The notes under the pieces were generated by a model, which saw nothing but the letters and a program-made list of their open reading frames with translations, searched no databases and was not told where the DNA came from. A program made the position numbers and the translations under genes. Below are positions 22,990 to 27,831 of a stretch of DNA of 27,831 nucleotides, piece by piece. The DNA comes from an uncultured Azohydromonas sp. (lineage in GTDB: Bacteria; Pseudomonadota; Gammaproteobacteria; Burkholderiales; Burkholderiaceae_C): the NCBI RefSeq assembly GCF_937926365.1, contig NZ_CALAOH010000047.1, positions 1-27,831 on the forward strand. Direction: 5' to 3'. Numbering within the stretch: the first letter of the stretch is position 1; every line of letters begins with the position of its first letter.

Positions 22990-23789
22990 GCCGGCTCTAC
23001 CGTGACGGCCAGCGACAGGCCGTCCAGGACCTCCAGCACGCAGGGCTGCGCCAACCCGCGCGCCATGCGCTGCAGCAGCGGCAGCGCCCGCGCGGCCGGG
23101 ATGCCGCGGCGCAGCGCCTCCAGCCCGGCGTGCCCGCAGCCTTCGGGGGCCGCGTCGCCCGGCTCGATGCGCAGGCGCAACAGCGGCGCGTCGCCGGGCA
23201 CCGTGTCCAGCAGCAGCGCCACGCCCATGGCGTCCAGCAGCGGGCGCGTGGCCTGCAGCGGCTGCGGGTAGGGCACGTCGCTGGCGACCAGCAGCACCGG
23301 CTGCTGCCCGCACAGGCACTGGCTGGCGGCTTCCAGCAGCCCGGCACCGAAGCTGGCGTCGTGCGCGCACAGGCTGGTCGAGGGCGCGCGCGAGGCGGTG
23401 GCGATGTGCCAGTAGCCCGCGGGCGCGTTGTGCACCGAGTTCGTGAAGCGGGTGGGCGAAACCGCGCGCTGCGGCGTGGCCAGCGTCTCGCACAGCGCGT
23501 GGCAGTTGGCGCCGTCGCCGGTGGAGGCGCTGAACACCGTGGCCACGTCCCGCGGGTCGAGCCCGGCCTGCGCGCAGGCCTGGTCCGCCACGGCGATGCC
23601 CACCTTGACGATGCCCCCCGCGCGCCGGCGCTCGGCCGGCGGCAGCCGCGAGGGCGCGGGCACCACCGTGGGCGCCGACACCCAGCGCGACGGCTCGGCC
23701 AGCAGCTCGCGGCCGGTGGCCCAGTCGGACAGCCCGGGGCCCAGCAGCCCCACGCCGCGCACCCAGCAATTCAAGACGCCGCCGCTCAT
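22986..23789 (-). CDS. Ketosynthase-like chain-length-factor protein (ApeC-like)
   Basis: This 267-residue protein matches the short ketoacyl-synthase-like family seen only in polyene-type clusters. It has NSVHNAPAGYWHIAT (117-131) and the SRAPSTSLCAHDASFGAG stretch (133-150), with Cys141 where a ketosynthase nucleophile might be. It lacks the HGT and GHT histidines and the C-terminal thiolase half, so it should not condense alone. In characterised aryl-polyene systems such a protein pairs with a full ketosynthase as chain length factor. The full ketosynthase gene is directly upstream, with a 4-base ATGA overlap, which supports a 1:1 heterodimer. The dehydratase gene overlaps its other end. 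Confidence 0.88.
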   Translation of the reverse strand: MSGGVLNCWVRGVGLLGPGLSDWATGRELLAEPSRWVSAPTVVPAPSRLPPAERRRAGGIVKVGIAVADQACAQAGLDPRDVATVFSASTGDGANCHALCETLATPQRAVSPTRFTNSVHNAPAGYWHIATASRAPSTSLCAHDASFGAGLLEAASQCLCGQQPVLLVASDVPYPQPLQATRPLLDAMGVALLLDTVPGDAPLLRLRIEPGDAAPEGCGHAGLEALRRGIPAARALPLLQRMARGLAQPCVLEVLDGLSLAVTVEPA

Positions 23790-24970
23790 CGCGCCGCTCC
23801 CAGCAAGAGGCAGGCGTTGGAGCCGCCGAATCCGAAGGAATTGCTCGCCACCACCGACAGCGCCGCTTCCCGGTTCGCATCCAGGTAGTTGCATTGCAGC
23901 GCCGGATCGGGGCTGAGCCGGTTCAGCCCGCCGGGCATGAAGCCGTGGCGCAGCGCGAGCATGCAGATCACCGCTTCCAGCGCGCCGGCGGCGCCCAGGG
24001 TGTGGCCGGTGGCGCCCTTGGTGGAACTGCAGGGCAGCCCGGTGCCGAAGACCGCGCGCACCGCGGCGTCCTCGGCGGCGTCGTTGTTGGACGTGGCCGT
24101 GCCGTGCAGGTTGACGTAGTCCACGCCTTCGGGCCGCAGCCCGGCCTGGGCCAGCGCGCCGCGCATGGCGGCGATGGCGCCCAGGCCTTCGGGGTGCGGG
24201 CTGCTCATGTGGTAGCCGTCGCTGCTCTCGCCGCAGCCCAGCAGCCAGGCGGCGGGGGCGTCGGACTCGCGCTCCAGCAGCGCGAAGGCGCCGGCCTCGC
24301 CGATGGACAGGCCGCGCCGCTCGGCATCCCAGGGCCGGCAGGGCTCGCGCGACAGCAGCTCCAGCGAGTTGAAGCCGTAGAGCGTGGTGAGGCACAGGCT
24401 GTCCACGCCGCCGACCACGGCCGCGTCGATCAGCCCCAGCGCGATCAGGCGCTGCGCGTTGGCGAACACCTTGGCGCTGGAGGAGCAGGCGGTGGAGACC
24501 ACGAAGGCCGGCCCTTCCAGCCCCAGCGCCCGGCGCGCGAAGGCCGCCACCGAGGCGGTGCTGTGGGTCTGCTCGTAGCGGAAGCTGGACGGCAGCGCGC
24601 CCGTCTCCGGGTCGCGGTGGCGGTAGGCCAGCTCGGTCTCCAGGATGGCCGAGGTGCTGGTGCCCAGGAACAGGCCCACGCGGCGGCTGCCCCAGCGCCG
24701 CGCCGCCCGCGCCACGCTTTGGGCGAAGCCATCGGCCTGCAGCCCCAGCCACGCCAGGCGGTTGTTGCGGCACGCCCACTCGGCCAGCTCGGCGGGCAGC
24801 GGCGCGCCGTCCAGGCCCTCGACCTGGCCGATCCACGTCTCCAGCGCGGCGGTTTCGAAGTGTTGGGCGCTCAGCCCGCCGCGGCCGGCGCGCAGCGTGG
24901 ACAGCGTCGCCTCGCGGCCCACGCCCAGGGCGCTGGCGGCGGTGTAGTCGGTGATCGGCAGCGGCGTCAT
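23786..24970 (-). CDS. Beta-ketoacyl-ACP synthase (ApeO/FabF-like)
   Basis: This 394-residue ketosynthase extends the aryl starter by malonyl-ACP condensation. The catalytic triad is intact: Cys162 in STACSSSAK, His289 in LHGTAT and His323 in GATGHTLGAAG, with Lys318 nearby. The C-terminal NSFGFGGSNACLL motif is also present. Its length is slightly shorter than FabF. It is coupled by ATGA overlaps to the methyltransferase upstream and the CLF-like gene downstream. Placement beside the CLF-like gene points to the polyene-extending ketosynthase rather than housekeeping FabF. A second ketosynthase (ApeR-like) that starts the chain is not in this window. Confidence 0.94.
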   Translation of the reverse strand: MTPLPITDYTAASALGVGREATLSTLRAGRGGLSAQHFETAALETWIGQVEGLDGAPLPAELAEWACRNNRLAWLGLQADGFAQSVARAARRWGSRRVGLFLGTSTSAILETELAYRHRDPETGALPSSFRYEQTHSTASVAAFARRALGLEGPAFVVSTACSSSAKVFANAQRLIALGLIDAAVVGGVDSLCLTTLYGFNSLELLSREPCRPWDAERRGLSIGEAGAFALLERESDAPAAWLLGCGESSDGYHMSSPHPEGLGAIAAMRGALAQAGLRPEGVDYVNLHGTATSNNDAAEDAAVRAVFGTGLPCSSTKGATGHTLGAAGALEAVICMLALRHGFMPGGLNRLSPDPALQCNYLDANREAALSVVASNSFGFGGSNACLLLGAAR

Positions 24971-25719
24971 CGAAGATCTCCGGCCAGCAGCACGTTGGCG
25001 AAGGGGGTGCCCTGGCTCATGGGCACCGGCTGCACGCTGAAGCCCAGGCGTTGCAGCAGCGCGGTCCACTCGGACAGCGGGCGGCCCCAGGTGGGCGGCA
25101 TGCGGTGGCCGCGCACCATCGTCACCACGCGGTCCACCCACTGGCTGACGGCAAAGCCGCGCCGGCTGGACGCGTCGCCCACGCGCAGCAGCAGCCGCCC
25201 GTGCGGCAGCAGCGCGTCGCGCACGCGCTCCAGCACCGCCTGCTGCGCGGCGTGGTCCACGTAGTGCAGCACGTCCAGGATCACCGCCACGTCGCTCGCC
25301 GGCAGATCGGCGCTGCACATGTCGCCGCAGACGAAGCGCGGCGCCGTGGGCAGCCGTCCCAGCGCCGCCTGGGCGCGGGCGACATCGCGCGGCATCAGCT
25401 CGATCCCGGTGTAGCGCGCACCCGCCGGCGCGGCCGGCCAAGTGGCGGGCCAGGCGCCGCGGGCGTGGGCGGCGTCGATGGCTGCCAGCAGGCTGGCGAG
25501 CAGCCCCTGGCCGCAGCCGATGTCGAGCACGCGCGCGCGCGGCGGCAGGTCGCCGCGCTCCAGCAGGCCACGGAACACCGGGTCGTGGCCGAGCTTGCCG
25601 CGCGCGAAATGCCAGGCGAAGCGGCCCGCCGAGCGGTAGGGCTCGCAGGCGGCACGGTGCAGCGCCTGCCAGGCCGCGTCGCCGTCCATCGGCGCGGAAG
25701 AGAGAAGGGAGGTGGTCAT
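24967..25719 (-). CDS. Class I SAM-dependent methyltransferase of the polyene cluster
   Basis: This 250-residue soluble methyltransferase has SAM motif I as VLDIGCGQG (64-72) and an acidic GIELM turn. Then come CGDM, and VAVILDVLHYVDH in motif IV. LLPHGRLLLRVGD forms the motif VI strand. Aryl-polyene clusters usually carry one such enzyme (ApeB-like), which methylates the phenol or the aryl ring of the head group. That is the likely job here, with the acceptor unproven. The stop overlaps the ketosynthase start by 4 bases. The gene begins 14 bases after the polysaccharide deacetylase stop. Only a weak TGAGG lies upstream of ATG 25719, which is chosen for the family-like start. Confidence 0.88.
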   Translation of the reverse strand: MTTSLLSSAPMDGDAAWQALHRAACEPYRSAGRFAWHFARGKLGHDPVFRGLLERGDLPPRARVLDIGCGQGLLASLLAAIDAAHARGAWPATWPAAPAGARYTGIELMPRDVARAQAALGRLPTAPRFVCGDMCSADLPASDVAVILDVLHYVDHAAQQAVLERVRDALLPHGRLLLRVGDASSRRGFAVSQWVDRVVTMVRGHRMPPTWGRPLSEWTALLQRLGFSVQPVPMSQGTPFANVLLAGDLR

Positions 25720-25733
25720 GAGCCAGTGAGACC

Positions 25734-26609
25734 TCAGGAAGGGCGCGACGCGGTGCCGGTGGGCCGGACCGCTGCGCCGGGAATCGGGGACGGACCGGCG
25801 CCCAGCGCCTGCGGCAGCGTCACGCAGCGCAGCCCGGCCTGGCGGCAGCGCTCCAGCAGTGGCGGCAGCACCTCCAGCACCACCGGCCGGCCCTGCTCGG
25901 TGCGCGCGGCGTTGCCGTCGTGCAGCAGCAGGATGTCGCCGGCGGCCAGGCCCCGCGTGAGGCGCTGCAGCACGCGCGCGGGGTCGCGCTCGCGGGTGTC
26001 GAAGCCGCGCCGCGTCCAGCTCGCCAGGCGCAGGCCCAGCCGGTGCAGCACCGGGTCCAGGAAGGGGTTGCGCAGCCCGGCCGGGGCGCGGAAGCAGGTG
26101 GGGCGCTCGCCGGTGAGCTCGGTCAGCGTCGCCTGCGCGCGCTCGATCTCGCGCAGGAAGCCGCGCGGGCCCAGCAGCGAGAAGTTGTGGCGGTGCACGT
26201 CGCTGTGGTTCTGCACGCTGTGGCCGCGTTTCACGATCTCGCGCACCAGCGCCGGGTGCTCGCGCGCGCGCTGCGCGATGCAGAAGAAGGTGGCGCGTGC
26301 GCCGTGGCGCTCCAGCAGCTCCAGCACGGCGGGGGTGACGGCCGGGTCGGGACCGTCGTCGATGGTCAGCGCCACCTCGCCGCGCGCGGCGCTGGCCGGC
26401 GGCAGCCGCACCAGGTTCGGGCCCAGCCAGCGGCTGCGCGGCCACAGCCCCGCGGCGGTGAGCGCGGCGTGGTTGAGCACCACCGCGCCGATGGCCCAGC
26501 CCGCCCACTCGGGCCGCAGCAGCAGGGTGCCGGCGGCGGCCGCGTGCAGGCCGAAGGTGGCGCGCAGCAGCGGCGGCATCGACCAGGACGTGGTGGATGA
26601 AAAAGTCAT
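25734..26609 (-). CDS. Membrane-anchored polysaccharide deacetylase family protein
   Basis: This protein of about 291 residues has a hydrophobic N-terminus with two likely membrane segments (about 14-31 and 36-55). A NodB-type deacetylase domain follows: TIDDGPD (Asp84, Asp85), NHSDVH (His135 and His139, metal ligands) and FRAPAG. LLLHDG is the last family motif. All key residues are present, so metal-dependent removal of an acetyl or similar group from an N- or O-acylated sugar is plausible. Its location between exporter and methyltransferase suggests action on a glycolipid carrier of the polyene (inference). The start is uncertain: GTG 26651 and ATG 26579 are alternatives, none with a good ribosome site. 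It lies 76 bases after the exporter gene's stop from the chosen start. Confidence 0.87.
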   Translation of the reverse strand: MTFSSTTSWSMPPLLRATFGLHAAAAGTLLLRPEWAGWAIGAVVLNHAALTAAGLWPRSRWLGPNLVRLPPASAARGEVALTIDDGPDPAVTPAVLELLERHGARATFFCIAQRAREHPALVREIVKRGHSVQNHSDVHRHNFSLLGPRGFLREIERAQATLTELTGERPTCFRAPAGLRNPFLDPVLHRLGLRLASWTRRGFDTRERDPARVLQRLTRGLAAGDILLLHDGNAARTEQGRPVVLEVLPPLLERCRQAGLRCVTLPQALGAGPSPIPGAAVRPTGTASRPS

Positions 26610-26685
26610 GCGGGGGAGGGAAAACCGGAGGGGGCCGCCGACGGCGGTCACGAGACTGTCGATTTTCCCATAGGACCCCCCCGTT

Positions 26686-27831
26686 TCAGCGTCTCGGGGC
26701 GAAGGCCGCGCACAGCAGCAGCGCCAGCAGCACGCCCGGCGCCACGACGCGGCCGATGGCCGACAGCGCCGGGATCTGCGACAGCGCGATCAGCCCGAAG
26801 CCGCACACCGCCGTGACGTTGGCCAGCAGCAGCGAGGCCAGCGTGTCGGCCTGCCGCGCGTCGGCCGGCGCATCGTCCTGGGCCATCGGCCACTGCACGA
26901 AGAAGAGGCCGTAGTTCGATCCCACCGCCACCACCAGCAGCAGGCCCACGAGGTGCAGGATGCCCAGCGGCACCCCGAGCGCCGCGAAACCGCCCAGCGT
27001 GATCAAGACGGCCAGCGCCAGCGGCACGCAGGCGGCCCACAGCTGGCGCCACGAGCGCAGCTGCCACCACAGCAGCGCCACCACCGCCGCCACGCCCAGC
27101 AGCGCCTGGGCCAGCGCCTCGTGCAGGTAGCGCGCGTACAGGCCGTCGAGCTCCTGCTTGATGTCCAGCACCGCCACGTCGCCCGGCAGCCCCTGCAGCG
27201 CGGCGCGCACGCGCGGCGCGTCGATGCCGGCGTCGGCCTGGGCGCCGGGCGGCTGCAGCGGCAGCAGCGCGGTCCAGCCGCCGTCCTCGCGCCGGATCAG
27301 CAGCGCGTCGGCCACCGCCTTCAGCGGCGTGCCGGCCAGCGCCTCCAGCGTCAGCGGCGCCAGCGCGCGCGCGCTCTGAACTTCCCCCAGGAAGGGCTCC
27401 AGCGGACGCTGCGCCAGCGGCGTGCCGCGCACCGCCTGCGCCAGGCGCTGCCGCAGCGCGTCGCCTTCGGGCAGCGCGGCCTGGCGTTGCCGCTGGGTCG
27501 CCAGGCTGGGCAGCACGCGGGTGGGCGTCTCGTAGCCGCCGATCACGCCCTGCTCGACCAGCGGCTCCAGCCGCGCGGCGGCGGCCTCGGCGCCGCGCAG
27601 CGCGGCCTGCAGGTCGGCCCCGCTGGCCACGACCAGGGTGCGCGCGTCGCTGGCGCCCAGGTCCGCGCGCAGCGAGGCGTCCAGCCGCTGCGCGGCCACG
27701 GGCACGGGGCTGAGCGAGGCCAGGTCGCCGCGCCAGAGCGAGTCGTGTTGAAAAGCCATCAGCAGCGCGGCGCCGCCGCCCAGCAGCCAGGCCAGCCCCC
27801 GCGCGCGGCCCAGCGCGCGCGCGGCGCGCTG
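26686..27831 (-). CDS. RND/MMPL family exporter (ApeM-like), N-terminus beyond window
   Basis: This is the C-terminal part of a large MMPL/RND-type inner-membrane exporter. The frame is open to base 27831, where it encodes a hydrophobic LAWLLGGGAALLMAF segment, so the gene starts outside. Next is a periplasmic loop (about 270 residues) and then five or six membrane helices, including QALLGVAAVVALLWW, the helix beginning LHLVGLLLVVAVGSNYGLFF, and LLANVTAVCGFGLIAL. It ends AFAPRR at 26686. Aryl-polyene clusters carry such a predicted exporter (ApeM-like), which moves the finished lipid toward the outer membrane. It is the most upstream visible gene of the minus arm and implies that the cluster continues past the window. 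Confidence 0.9.
   Translation of the reverse strand, partial: QRAARALGRARGLAWLLGGGAALLMAFQHDSLWRGDLASLSPVPVAAQRLDASLRADLGASDARTLVVASGADLQAALRGAEAAAARLEPLVEQGVIGGYETPTRVLPSLATQRQRQAALPEGDALRQRLAQAVRGTPLAQRPLEPFLGEVQSARALAPLTLEALAGTPLKAVADALLIRREDGGWTALLPLQPPGAQADAGIDAPRVRAALQGLPGDVAVLDIKQELDGLYARYLHEALAQALLGVAAVVALLWWQLRSWRQLWAACVPLALAVLITLGGFAALGVPLGILHLVGLLLVVAVGSNYGLFFVQWPMAQDDAPADARQADTLASLLLANVTAVCGFGLIALSQIPALSAIGRVVAPGVLLALLLCAAFAPRR

Noticed and set aside
22534..26508. Longer N-terminal extensions of the minus-arm genes (dehydratase, CLF-like, KS, methyltransferase)
   Set aside because: Each extension runs through the upstream gene in another frame and is Arg/Ala/Gly-rich noise. Internal ATGs with 4-base overlaps or family-like N-termini give the natural starts.
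1..27831. CRISPR arrays, tRNA/rRNA genes, insertion sequences, prophage or defence genes
   Set aside because: No regularly spaced repeats, no cloverleaf or rRNA-like sequence, and no transposase, integrase or nuclease-type proteins were seen on either strand.

Overview
The window is GC-rich (about 70% by eye), densely coded DNA from a betaproteobacterium, most likely Burkholderiales and probably Comamonadaceae-like. That placement is an inference from the Bug-type solute-binding protein, the fused IcmF mutase beside an AraC regulator, the codon use, and the style of the pigment-type gene set. No rRNA, tRNA, insertion sequence or CRISPR was seen, and no gap without a gene exceeds about 190 bases.

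Bases 1-3890 (+) hold a catabolic-looking operon: an SDR dehydrogenase cut by the window edge, a 3-ketosteroid-dehydrogenase-like flavoprotein, a NIPSNAP-family small protein and a Bug-family periplasmic binding protein. A short-type 6-phosphogluconate dehydrogenase follows on the minus strand. Bases 5003-10434 form an acyl-CoA module: an AraC regulator divergent from icmF (fused isobutyryl-CoA mutase and G-protein chaperone), then a 3-hydroxyacyl-CoA dehydrogenase. Bases 10610-15524 are mixed: a small secreted Cys-containing protein, a soluble GAF/PAS hybrid histidine kinase, a putative zinc-binding (DGC-type) protein, and a NUDIX plus metallo-beta-lactamase fusion.

Bases 15714-27831 are the most interesting part: two convergent arms of an aryl-polyene / xanthomonadin-type pigment cluster. 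The plus arm is translationally coupled: halogenase-like flavoprotein, chorismatase (XanB2/Hyg5-like, predicted to make a hydroxybenzoate starter), MipA/OmpV outer-membrane protein, lysophospholipid-type acyltransferase, family 2 glycosyltransferase. The minus arm reads from the right edge: RND/MMPL exporter (cut by the window end), polysaccharide deacetylase, methyltransferase, ketosynthase, ketosynthase-like chain-length-factor protein, hotdog dehydratase, FabG-type ketoreductase. Two secreted proteins of unknown role (a BamE-like-fold protein and a DUF4410-type lipoprotein) lie between the arms. Acyl carrier proteins, the aryl-ACP ligase, a second ketosynthase/dehydratase and a LolA-like carrier are expected for such a pathway. 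They are not in this window and probably lie past the right edge.

Working model (inference): the chorismatase makes 3-hydroxybenzoate from chorismate. Off-window ligase and carrier proteins load it. KS/CLF, ketoreductase and dehydratase build a conjugated polyene. The methyltransferase and perhaps the halogenase-like enzyme decorate the aryl head. The acyltransferase and glycosyltransferase attach it to a lipid or sugar carrier, and the MMPL protein exports it to the outer membrane.
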